A DNA stretch of 39,909 nucleotides from Spirogloea muscicola. Taxonomy: Eukaryota > Streptophyta > Zygnematophyceae > Spirogloeales > Spirogloeaceae. Both the position numbers and the translations under genes were made by a program. The notes beneath the pieces were generated by a model. The model was not told where the DNA came from. It saw nothing but the letters and a program-made list of their open reading frames with translations, and did no database searches. The stretch is from NCBI GenBank assembly GCA_009602725.1, contig WELB01000042.1:240348-280256 (forward strand), written 5' to 3'. Positions 23,740 to 31,295 of the stretch are shown in pieces; position 1 is the stretch's first letter; every line of letters begins with the position of its first letter.

Positions 23740-23950
23740 TTCCTCGTTCCGTTTCGTGGGCTGGCCCTCTCAGGCATCGCCCTCTGCTGGAAGAGTCTTC
23801 GTTCCTTCTATTTTGGGCCGGCTTTTCCAGCCCCTATCCTCAATGGGCGAGCCCTTTCTCTTTCTGTCTTGGAAGCGTGCTACTGCTCTGTCGCCCTGTC
23901 GGCCCTTGGGCTGGCTTTGCTAGCCCCTCTTTATCTATGGACGAGCAATT
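23740..23950 (+). repeat. Tandem LINE 3' tails
   Basis: Two or three tail hairpins in a row in the same orientation: a stem near 23815-23833 (GGGCCGG...CCAGCCC) followed by ATGGGCGAGCCC, and another near 23907-23925 (GGGCTGGC...GCTAGCCCC). A third, partial GGGCTGGCC lies near 23759. This suggests repeated insertion at or next to an existing tail. No coding part is attached. Confidence 0.65.
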
Positions 23951-24047
23951 TCTTTGGACCTTTTGCAATCAGCCACACTACACAGAGACAGCACAGGCTC
24001 CGCCTGACCGCACCCTTGGAGCACCCTTGGAGCATCCAGCATCGACA

Positions 24048-24520
24048 CACATCGCTCGCCACGCAGTGGGCGGTGCAGAACAAAGAAAGCTGCAGCACTA
24101 CTCCGATTACCCCCAATGCGATCAGCTCCTGCCAGCCGCAGTCGACATCTTTGGCTGTCTGGGTACTCGTTTCCACACCCTCCTTCAAAATATTACCAAT
24201 CTAGGCTACACACGATGTGCAGATGTGTTTCCGGCTGAGATGGGCTTGCCAGCTGCATATCTGTTGTTCTTGCGACGACGAGTTCCGGCCTGTTTGCAGC
24301 GTGCTCAGGCTAATGCCTTGCACCAGAAAGGTGGGCGAGCTTTACTTGGTGGCGGATGGGCTTCGCATCTGACATCTAGTACTCAGGCATCGATTAGCGA
24401 CCTTTATGTTTTGACCCGTGATTACTGAGCGGGTCAATCTGCTGTAGCTTATGTAGATCTTCAGATGTGCCTGCCCTTTTACTTGGCATTTGGCCTTCGT
24501 TTGTTTGAAATGCACGTAAT
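24048..24520 (+). mobile_element. LINE family B, 3' end
   Basis: Frame ending at 24428 contains QLLPAAVDIFGCLG, CADVFPAEMGLPAA and the C-terminal ending ISDLYVLTRDY. The ending is homologous to, but clearly diverged from, family A. It is followed by a 3' UTR beginning TGAGCGGGTCAAT, shared with 30320-30391 (inverted) and 31738-31835. The terminal nested hairpin is recognisable but decayed near 24478-24515. The 5' part is missing. Confidence 0.75.
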
Positions 24521-24639
24521 TTCCCTTGGAGGGCTGCAGCCGTAGCTAGGGCGCACAGAGCAGCGCGATCGGCCCCGGAGTCAGACCGGTGTGCCGGGAC
24601 CGCCCTTCTACAGGGAGGCTCCCACGGCCGATGAAAGTG

Positions 24640-24875
24640 CTCGTATGTAGAGAAGAGGGGCTGGCAAAGCCAGCCCAAAAAGAATGGACAATGTCCAAAG
24701 CCAAGGAAGAGGTGCCGGAAAAGGACTACACTACCAAACAGGACAAAACACAGGACGATGCAGAGGGAAGCTCAGTACCCGCGAGTGAGCAACATCAAAG
24801 AGGCACTCCGCCGAGACCCAGGGGCGGCGGCCAGAGCACGTCCTGCTCGCCTGTGGACGGTGTGGGCGAGAGAGC
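24640..24875 (-). mobile_element. LINE family A, 3' end (tail at 24657-24676)
   Basis: From right to left: C-terminal codons ending LMLLTRGY and a stop at 24772-24774, an ~80-base 3' UTR, and a hairpin tail, GGGGCTGGC-AAA-GCCAGCCC (24657-24676). It is inversely repeated at 8450-8580 and directly similar to 28880-28968. Its 5'-truncated end meets the 5'-truncated end of the next copy, so the two are head to head. Confidence 0.75.
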
Positions 24876-24879
24876 GTTA

Positions 24880-25130
24880 AAATGATACCTCCAGGCGCAT
24901 TCGGAAGACTTGGGCGACTGTTTCCGCCTGCTAGCTATTCAGATCTGCATCTACTGACTAGAGGTTACTGAGCGTCCGCTTGCTGCTGTCTCAGTCCTTA
25001 GCACTCCGGCTCCTTCAGACCTTCGTCCATTCCTTTAGCTCGTAGTTTGGCCCCTTCGAACCTTGTCAATTCTTTTCGGGCTGGCTTCTCACAGCCTTTG
25101 CCCCCATTGGGAGAACCACTTCTCTCTTAT
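24880..25130 (+). mobile_element. LINE family A, 3' end
   Basis: Begins in C-terminal coding sequence (PPASYSDLHLLTRGY, stop 24969-24971), then a 3' UTR shared with the inverted copy at 28697-28745, then a hairpin tail of a different subtype (GGGCTGGCTTCTCACAGCC near 25078-25096, then CCCCCATTGGGAG). The 3' UTR of one subtype is joined to the tail of another near 25040, so a second insertion or template switch is likely there. Confidence 0.75.
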
Positions 25131-25135
25131 AAGAG

Positions 25136-25242
25136 CAAGCGCGGCCAGAGTAACTGGTGGCTGGGAGAGGCCAGCCCAAAAAAATGGACAAAGGCTGGCC
25201 TCTCCCAACCACCAGTTAATCTGGCCGCGCTGGCTAAGATCT
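25136..25242. repeat. Palindromic pair of solo LINE tails
   Basis: Two copies of the ~55-base tail (GCGCGGCCAG...CTGGTGGCTGGGAGAGGCCAGCC...AATGGACAA type) in opposite orientation, sharing their inner ends around 25187-25191. The outer ends are the 3' termini. The unit has two possible stems of its own and the pair forms a ~50-bp inverted repeat. Confidence 0.8.
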
Positions 25243-25254
25243 GGTGGGATTAGC

Positions 25255-25336
25255 GGAGTCGATACAGCGAGCGCGGCCAGATTAACTGGTGGCTGGCAGA
25301 GGCCAGCCCAAAGGAATGGACAAGGAGTCGATGCAG
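25255..25336 (-). repeat. Solo 56-bp LINE tail with 13-bp target-site duplication
   Basis: Insert 25268-25323 consists only of the tail (AGCGCGGCCAG ... CCAGCCCAAAGGAATGGACAA). It is flanked by GGAGTCGATACAG (25255-25267) and GGAGTCGATGCAG (25324-25336), a 13-bp duplication with one mismatch. It sits inside LINE coding sequence, which continues on both sides when compared with the copy near 29614. Confidence 0.85.
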
Positions 25337-25930
25337 TCAGTTGTCACCACATCGGCGATGATGCGGGGACCGCCGCCGGGCGGGATGGCGACCAGGTCGG
25401 CGCGTCGAGTATGGGGCTGGCCGTCCGCGTCCGGCTGGATGGGCATTATGGAGGTGTTCTCCACAGCCACCTTGAGGCCCGCCGCCATGAACACCCCCTG
25501 CATACCATCGCGCAGGAGATCGTGGGAGCCGGTCCGCTCGCCCCCGTGCGCGCAACGGAGCATATGCGCAGCCAGCTCCGCAGGGTCGGCGTGACGGGCA
25601 CCGCACTCGCACTGAGTGACGCCCACGAGGCAGGGAGGGAGGAAGCCCAAGAGCCGATGGACCGCCGTCCTAAAGACCTCATCGGGCATGGTTTGCGCCG
25701 CGTAGAGTGGGAGCGCTGACAACCACGCCGCCGCCCCTGAGGAAGAGGCTGACAGGAGCCTGGCACGCCCGCGGAGGTCAAACGGAGGGATAAGCTCCAC
25801 CACCTGGTCAGAGGCTGTTCTTTCAACCAACGCCGTGAAGCGTGCCTGGGCACGCAGGTCGGGGGTGTAGGCGAGGTGAATGGGACGGCCTGCTCCGACA
25901 TGTTGGGGTGGACCGCCAGGAGCCCGTCGC

Positions 25931-26040
25931 GGGCAGAGCGGAAGAAGTGGCTCTCCCAACGGGGGCAAGGGCTGTGAGAAGCCAGCCCGAAAAGAATTGA
26001 CAAGGTTCGAAGGGCAGAGCGGGCAGAGCGGGCAGAGCGG
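25931..26040 (-). repeat. Solo 70-bp LINE tail, 11-bp target-site duplication, then 9-bp tandem units
   Basis: Insert 25942-26011 (AAGAAGTGGCTCTCCC ... GACAAGGTTCGAA) lies between two copies of GGGCAGAGCGG (25931-25941 and 26012-26022). Two further GCAGAGCGG units follow to 26040. The uninterrupted target is visible in the inverted copy near 26245-26265. The tail matches 33015-33085 and, inverted, 29890-29970 and 25050-25125. Confidence 0.88.
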
Positions 26041-26171
26041 AGGGCGACCTGGAAAGGCAGCTGGCCGGTCTCCACTTCAGCTGCCGCCCGCTGGCGCGCT
26101 GGCCGTGCAAGAGGAATCTCTGGCACATGGGGACCCCACGTGCCAGAGGTTGCAGCCCCCCTGTGCCAGAG

Positions 26172-26580
26172 GTTCCTCGTCCACGGCCAGCGCGCCCTGG
26201 AGCGGGCGGCAGCTGAAGTGGAGACCGGCCAGCTGCCTTTCCAGGTCGCCCTCCGCTCTGCCCGCGACGGGCTCCTGGTGGTCCACCCCAACATGTCGGA
26301 GCAGGCCGTCCCTTTCATTCATCTCGCCCACACCCCCGACCTGCATGCCCAGGCACGTTTCACGGCGTTGGTTGAAACAACAGCCTCTGACCAGGTGGTG
26401 GAGCTTCTCCCTCCGTCTGACCTCCGCGGGCGTGCCAGGCTCCTGTTAGCCTCTTCCCCAGGGGCGGCGTCGTGGTTGTCAGCGCTCCCACTCTACGCGG
26501 CGCTAACCATGCCCAATGAGGTCTTAAGGACGGCGGTCCATCGGCTCTTGGGCCTCCTCCCTCCCTGCTGCAACCTGAGC
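26172..26580 (+). mobile_element. Inverted copy of LINE family A segment
   Basis: Plus-strand sequence coding RAAAEVETGQLPFQVALRSA through RLLGLLPPC matches the minus-strand copy on the left, but lacks the 70-bp tail insert. The arms meet around a ~60-base centre (26112-26171) that itself contains smaller inverted CTGGCAC/GTGCCAG segments. The copy ends abruptly where minus-strand LINE sequence resumes. Confidence 0.8.
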
Positions 26581-26582
26581 CC

Positions 26583-26930
26583 AGCTCCCCATGTAGGCCG
26601 CCTCACAGACGCGGGCAACCGAGCTGCATCCCAGGTTGCCGCGACTGGTCGGCAGGCTAGCCTGCAGCAGCGCAGCTGGTGAGGTGAGGAACGCGGGGTG
26701 CTGCACGAGGGTGGCTGCGGACGCCAAGATGCCGGAGTCAAATGCCGCATACGCTGCCTTCACCGCCGATGAGGGAGTGACGGTGCGGGCCAGATAGTGT
26801 GGCCGCTGCGCGATGCAGCGTGTCAGCATAGCGGTCGCCAGCTGCATGTCCTGCAGCGTGTGGAGGCAGTCCGCCGGCCGGAGGTGTTCCTGCAGCCGCG
26901 CCTGCAGCCGATGGGCTGAGTCAGATGATC
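26583..26930 (-). mobile_element. LINE fragment, region after the reverse transcriptase core
   Basis: Minus-strand frame with LATAMLTRCIAQRPHYLART, AAYAAFDSGI and VARVCEAAYMGSW resembles the segment that lies between the reverse transcriptase core and the zinc/endonuclease module of many LINEs. No catalytic YADD-type motif is in the window. It is probably the upstream part of the same insertion as 25245-26111, separated by the inverted piece. Confidence 0.65.
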
Positions 26931-27104
26931 ACCCAACCCGACCTGCGGGTTCACCATATGACTACATCAAACAACAAGCAATGCTGCAGAAGGTAATCTG
27001 CCGCATTCAGTACATTAGGGCCTGAGAGCCTGTGGCATTAAACATCTGCCTGCTCCCCAGGCCGAGATCGGAAGACCGGAAAACTTCATCGTTGAGGCCT
27101 TGAG

Positions 27105-27137
27105 TGGAGAAGGCCAGCGCAGAAGAATGTTGACAGG
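27105..27137 (-). repeat. Diverged LINE tail remnant (possible)
   Basis: GGAGAAGGCCAGCGCAGAAG followed by AATGTTGACAGG resembles the GTGAGAAGCCAGCCCGAAAAG...AATTGACAAGG tail with several substitutions. It is short, so the match could be chance. Confidence 0.35.
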
Positions 27138-27198
27138 ATCCGGAGGGGTTTGTATTGAAGCGCTCGCTTTCAATCACTGTCTACTTTTGGAGGGGGGG

Positions 27199-27205
27199 TA
27201 TAAAA
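27199..27205 (+). promoter_or_regulatory. Candidate TATA box
   Basis: TATAAAA follows a G-run (27191-27198). No coding sequence is visible downstream on this strand. A perfect hairpin lies ~115 bases further on (27318-27349), so a short non-coding transcript is conceivable. Confidence 0.3.
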
Positions 27206-27317
27206 TGTCTCTTTCCTCCGGTCACATTCATCAACATGTATCGCTCGTGGTGTGACATGTGTGCCCTTTGACCAGCCATCCGGTCACAAGCCGTTGCTGA
27301 CAGTCAATTGGCTGAAA

Positions 27318-27349
27318 GCAACGGCCCACATACGAATGTGGGCCGTTGC
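27318..27349. other. Perfect 14-bp hairpin with ACGA loop
   Basis: GCAACGGCCCACAT (27318-27331), loop ACGA (27332-27335), ATGTGGGCCGTTGC (27336-27349), no mismatch. It is not the LINE tail and does not resemble the histone mRNA stem-loop. Its role is unknown. Confidence 0.8.
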
Positions 27350-27439
27350 AGCAAGGACGACCCTAAACCCCTCAGTCTCTTAAGTACACCTTTCTCGCAT
27401 TCATATCAATATCCTGTTTCATCATTTTCACAGCAGCTA

Positions 27440-27809
27440 CGAAGGGCCCTGAAGATGCTATGTCAGAACGGGGGAGGATGGACCACTCAGTAGTTACGAG
27501 TGAGGAGCCTCAAATCCGACAAACCAGCTGCCGGAAAGCTATCCCCCTGCCGAAAGCCTGAGGCCGCGGCGAGAGCACGGCCAGCACACAGATGCAAGGC
27601 GTGGGCCATGGACCGCTGAAGGGAGACCGACAATCGCATGCGGTATACCTTGGCCCACGAACCAGCGGCGTTGAAGTCAGCCGGCTCACCGCGCCTGCGG
27701 GACACAGCGCGCCGCGCAAGCCTGGCCAGCAGGTCGGGCCACTGACAAGAGAGTGCTCGCCCATAGACCCCCGCCACTGAGACCCGAGAGCCCCGTGCAC
27801 GTCCACAGC
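27440..27809 (-). mobile_element. LINE family A, C-terminal region and part of 3' UTR
   Basis: Minus-strand coding pieces AVDVHGALGS, then (after a frame change) WPDLLARLARRAV, SWAKVYRMRLSVSLQRSMA, GRALAAASGFRQGD and the ending LSDLRLLTRNY with a stop at 27487-27489. The 3' UTR start (GGTCCATCCTCCCCC on the minus strand) matches the plus-strand copy at 29838-29855. The hairpin tail is not seen here. Confidence 0.75.
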
Positions 27810-27880
27810 CATTGCCCCCATTGGGAGTGCCACTTTCCTTCCTTTTCACAGCCCTTGCCCCCATTGGGAGCTCTCGTCTC
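27809..27880 (+). repeat. Partial LINE tails, plus orientation
   Basis: TTGCCCCCATTGGGAG occurs twice (27809-27830 region and 27856-27872), the second preceded by TTTTCACAGCCC. These are outer parts of the tail subtype seen at 25078-25125. They abut the 5'-truncated end of the minus-strand LINE. Confidence 0.6.
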
Positions 27881-28189
27881 CTGGTAGCTGGTCCCCTGGC
27901 GAGGAAATGCTCGCCCTGAGAGAAGAGGGAAAGGCGCGCGGGGCGCATGAAATGAAAAGGGAGGCCAATTCAAGCCAATACACAGTTCAAGCAGAGGCGA
28001 GTGCAAACTAAACAAGGCTACATGAAATAGAGACCTAAACTAAGGTGCCTAAGGTGACATTACTACCCACGGGAGAGCACAAACAAATCGGACAAGCTAA
28101 CTTGGGGAGCTGGAGCGCCGCCACGAAAGCCGGAGGCCCGACTTAGAGCGCGCCCTGCACGTTGATGAAGAGCCAAGGCTTGCAAAAAG
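27881..28189. other. Unassigned spacer
   Basis: No gene or clear repeat. The stretch near 27950-28010 (AGGGAGGCCAATTCAAGCC...) weakly resembles 31925-31975, so it may be an old repeat. Confidence 0.4.
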
Positions 28190-28550
28190 GGGGGGCTAAC
28201 AAAGCCAGCCCAAAATAAGAAGAAAGGGCTCGCCCACTGAGGATAGGGGCTGGAAAAGCCAGCCCAAAGAAGGATGAACGAAGTACTAGAAGGGGGCCAG
28301 GGGAAGCACTAAGAAGAAACAAGCACAAAATGAAACAAAGCAGCTACGAAGCACTCAGTAACCCCTGCTAAGCAGCCTCAGGTCAGAGAAGCTGGGCTCC
28401 TGGAAGCGGGTCCCCTGGCCAGAGCCAGAGTCAGCAGCGAGGGCTCTGCCGGCACGCAGGTGCAGCGCGCGGGCCATAGACCGCTGCAGCGAGACGGCCA
28501 AGCGCATACGGTACACCTGCGCTAGCAACCCGGCTGCAGGAAAGTCCACC
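28190..28550 (-). mobile_element. LINE family A, 3' end with two tails
   Basis: C-terminal coding sequence (QVYRMRLAVSLQRSMA, GRALAADSGS, FSDLRLLSRGY) with a stop at 28355-28357, a ~110-base 3' UTR, a hairpin tail near 28247-28266 (GGGGCTGGAAAAGCCAGCCC), and an additional, imperfect tail near 28192-28212. The 3' UTR closely matches 15905-16000 and 33140-33237. Confidence 0.8.
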
Positions 28551-28635
28551 GGCTACCCATGGAAGCGGCGGACGATGGCGTGGCGGGCGAGGTGGTTGAG
28601 CAGCTCGAGCCACCGAGCCACCGAGCGAGACAAAA

Positions 28636-28870
28636 GAAGCAAGCGCGGCCAGGTTAACTGGTGGCTGGGAGAGGCCAGCCCAAAGGAATGGACAAGGTCT
28701 GAAGGAGCCGGAGTGCTGAGGACTGAGACAGCAGCAAGCGGACTCTCAGTAACCTCTAGTCAATTGATGCAAGTCTGAATAGCTAGCAGGCGGAAAGACG
28801 TCGCCCTGACGGAAGCCGGAGGCCGCCGCCAAAGTGCGGCCTGCGCGAGAGTGGACCGCGAAGGCAAGGG
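28636..28870 (-). mobile_element. LINE family A, 3' end with GCGCGGCCAG-type tail
   Basis: C-terminal coding end (PPASYSDLHQLTRGY, stop 28746-28748), a 50-base 3' UTR shared with 24972-25030, and the tail 28640-28696 (GCGCGGCCAGGTTAACTGG, then GGCTGGGAGAGGCCAGCC, then AATGGACAAGG). This copy shows that the solo tails at 25136-25323 and 39674-39745 are LINE 3' termini. Confidence 0.82.
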
Positions 28871-28874
28871 ACCA

Positions 28875-29125
28875 CTGCAAAGAAAAAAGAATGGACGACG
28901 TCCAAATGCAAAAAAACGGTGCCGATAAAGGACTACACTACAAAACACGAGATGATGCAGAGGGAAGCTCAGTACCCGCGAGTGAGCGACATCAAGTCAG
29001 AGTAGCTTGCTGCAGGGAAAGAGGCACTCCGCCGAGACTCAGAGGCGGCGGCCGTAGCACGGCCTGCTCGCGTGTGGACATCGTAGGCAAGGGACTCCAT
29101 CGACTCGCGGGCGCAGGCGCGATAC
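28875..29125 (-). mobile_element. LINE family A, 3' end
   Basis: C-terminal codons (TRAGRATAAASESRRSASF, then SYSDLMSLTRGY) with a stop at 28969-28971 and a 3' UTR similar to 24690-24771. The outer tail is cut off near 28880. The 5'-truncated end abuts the next copy at about 29126, in head-to-head orientation. Confidence 0.75.
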
Positions 29126-29985
29126 GTGGCGGAGGTCGACAAGGCGGCATTCGCGGCCACGCTGCGGCTCCTCACTCCGACGGACGTGCGCGGCCATGCT
29201 CGGCTGCGGTCGATTGCCTCCCCTGGCGCGGCAGCCTGGCTTTCCGCGCTGCCCCTCTACGATGCACTCAGGATGCCGGATGAACTTGTCCACACGGCAG
29301 TCCACCGCCTGTTGGGTCTCTCCCCGCCCTGTCTGCTGCAGTGTGAGTGTGGGGAGCGGTCGGCGGACCCGGCGGAGCTGGCGGCGCATGTCCTCCGCTG
29401 CGCCACTGGAGGTGAACGTACAGCTGCTCACGACATCCTCCTGGATGCAATGTTCGGCATCTTCCAGGAGGCCGGATACACGGTGGCGACGGAGAAGACT
29501 TCTGTCTTGCCAATCCTCCAGAGGGCCGACGGACTCCACAAGCGTCCATTTGGTGGCGTCCAAGCTGGGCGGGGGCGCGCGCATCATTGCTGATATGGTC
29601 ACCACTGATGTAGTCGACTGAAACAATCCGGGGCTTTCTGCCTCGCGGGCTGGCCACGCTGCGGCGTAAGCCGCTCACTGCAAGGCGGCCAAACACGCTG
29701 ATCACCTGGCTGGGGACGACTTCGTACCCCTGGCCGTGGATGTACTCGGGGCTCTTGGATCCCAGTGGCTCGACCTGCTGGCCGAGGCGGCAGCTAGTCT
29801 GTCGGATGTGAGGCTCCTCCCTCATCGCTTCTGAGTGGTCCATCCTCCCCCCGGTCTGCCATAGCGCTTTAGGCCCATCCGTCATTTGGCCCCTTCGAAC
29901 CTTTGTCAATTCTTTTCGGGCTGGCTTCTCACAGCCCTTGCCCCCATTGGGAGAGCCACTTCTTCTTCTGCTTTTAGCCCCCATT
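29126..29985 (+). mobile_element. LINE family A, endonuclease region to 3' tail
   Basis: The longest plus-strand copy. It codes AAWLSALPLYDALRMP, a zinc motif (QCECGERSADPAELAAHVLRC), HDILLDAMFG, then after a frame change ARIIADMVTTDVVD, then in another frame DDFVPLAVDVLGALGSQW, and ends LSDVRLLPHRF with a stop near 29833. An internal deletion removes the VYRMRL...GRALAAAS part. The 3' UTR and tail (GGGCTGGCTTCTCACAGCCC, CCCCCATTGGGAGAGCCACTTC) run to about 29972. At least two frame changes make it non-coding. Confidence 0.82.
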
Positions 29986-29994
29986 GGGAGAACC

Positions 29995-30310
29995 ACTTTC
30001 AGGGAGCGTTGAAACTATACCGCCAGGCGCATTCGGAATGGCGAGCGAACCGGCGGCGTTGAAGCCGGGCATCGCCCCTGGCAGACCCGGCCGCCGGTCA
30101 ATGGCCTGACGGGCAAGCCGCTGGAGGAGATGCAGCCAGCGGCTGCCGAAAGCCCCGTGAACATCTATCGCCAGGGCCGCGAGTTCGTCACCAAGCGGGT
30201 GATCCGCGTCTTTACGCTCCTTGCCCGGGCCGCCAGGCCGACCGCGTGCCCTGCAATCGACTCCGATCTGGCGGAGTCGACGGCCCTGGCGAGGGCCAGG
30301 ACAACTGTCG
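29995..30310 (-). mobile_element. LINE family A, C-terminal fragment
   Basis: Minus-strand coding sequence GDELAALAIDVHGAFGSRW, LLQRLARQAIDRRPGLPG, FNAAGSLA. It corresponds to the segment just after the endonuclease signature. It lies between the tail of the copy on its left and a family B 3' UTR on its right. Confidence 0.7.
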
Positions 30311-30319
30311 TTCGTGTAT

Positions 30320-30635
30320 TTGTGAGAAACAAAGGCCAAATGGCCAAGTACAAAGGCCAGCACGTCTACAGACATATATCGCCTACAGCAGGTTGACCCG
30401 CTCAGTAACCACGGGTCAACACGTGAAGGTCGCTTATTGATGCCTGAATACTGGATGGCAAATACGAAGCCCTTCTGCCACCAACTAGAGCTCGCCCAGC
30501 TTTCTGGTGCAAGGCATTAGCCTGAGCACGCTGCAAACAGGCCGAAACGCGTCATCGCAAGAACGACAAATATGCAGCTGGCAGGCCCATCTCAGCGGGA
30601 AACACATCTGCACGTCGTGCATAGCCTAGATTGGC

Positions 30636-30675
<40 letters not shown>

Positions 30676-31290
30676 TTCTTTAGGAGAGTGTGGAAACGAG
30701 AACCTAACAGCCAAAGATGTCAACTGCAGCTGGCAGGAGCTGATCGCATTGGGGGTAATCGGAGTAGTGCTGCAGCTTTCTTTGTTCCGCACTGCCCACT
30801 GCGTGGCCAGCAATGTGCGTCGATGCTGGACCTTTTATACACCTCCATGACAACAACATCGACCAAGGCCCGTGGTCCTCCACCAGGTTGCGCGCCCACA
30901 ACGTCAAGTGTGCGGCGATGATGGCGTCCCTTGGCATCCGTGGTGATAGGCATGATGTTGTTCACTTCCACGATCGCACGGTATTCGGCATCGCGTATCA
31001 AACCCGCCAGGGCATCGCGGAGGAGGTTGTGAATGCCAACCACTTCCCTTCCAGTGGGGCAACGCAGCATATGAGTGGCGAGCTCAGCACCCTCTGCACG
31101 GAAGCCACACTCACACAGGCGCACCCCAATCAGGCAATTAGGTGGGAGGCCGAGGAAGAGTTGAAGCGACGTCCGAAAGGCCTCGGAGCTGAATCTGAAG
31201 GTGACGGCAACGGCGTGTGATGTGATCCAGTCGGTGGCACCAGGTGTGGCGAAAGAATTAAGTCTTGCCTCCTTGGATTGTTCTGAATCA
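30320..31290 (-). mobile_element. LINE family B, endonuclease region to 3' end
   Basis: Minus-strand: SFATPGATDWITSHAVAV, SSEAFRTSLQLFLGLPPN, a zinc motif (LCECGFRAEGAELATHMLRC), HNLLRDALAG, RHHRRTLDVVGAQ, RALVDVVVMEV, then after a frame change the QLLPAAVDIFG region, with a stop at about 30391. The 3' UTR and decayed hairpin end are at 30320-30390. The endonuclease module is homologous to family A but strongly diverged. An AAT microsatellite has expanded within it. Confidence 0.8.
30636..30674. repeat. (AAT)n microsatellite
   Basis: About 13 AAT units inside LINE family B coding sequence. Other copies have only a short AATATTACCAAT-like seed at the matching place (24188-24200), so the expansion happened after insertion. 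Confidence 0.9.
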
Positions 31291-31295
31291 GGGGG

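Larger units (their letters stand above)
25245..26111 (-). mobile_element. LINE family A, C-terminal endonuclease region, interrupted
   Basis: Minus-strand coding sequence with, in order from right: ETGQLPFQVALRSA, RFTALVE, GAAAWLSALPLYAA, a zinc motif (QCECGARHADPAELAAHMLRC), HDLLRD, and an R2-like endonuclease signature (RRADLVAIP then RIIADVVTTD). This is the C-terminal region of a non-LTR retrotransposon with a restriction-like endonuclease; the exact clade (R2/CRE/NeSL or RandI/Dualen) cannot be set without the reverse transcriptase. Two solo LINE tails are inserted in it (25268-25323 and 25942-26011). Its right part is inversely duplicated at 26172-26580. Confidence 0.82.

Noticed and set aside
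23740-24000. Hammerhead ribozyme in the repeated hairpins
   Set aside because: The CTGANGA core and GAAA box are not present around the stems.
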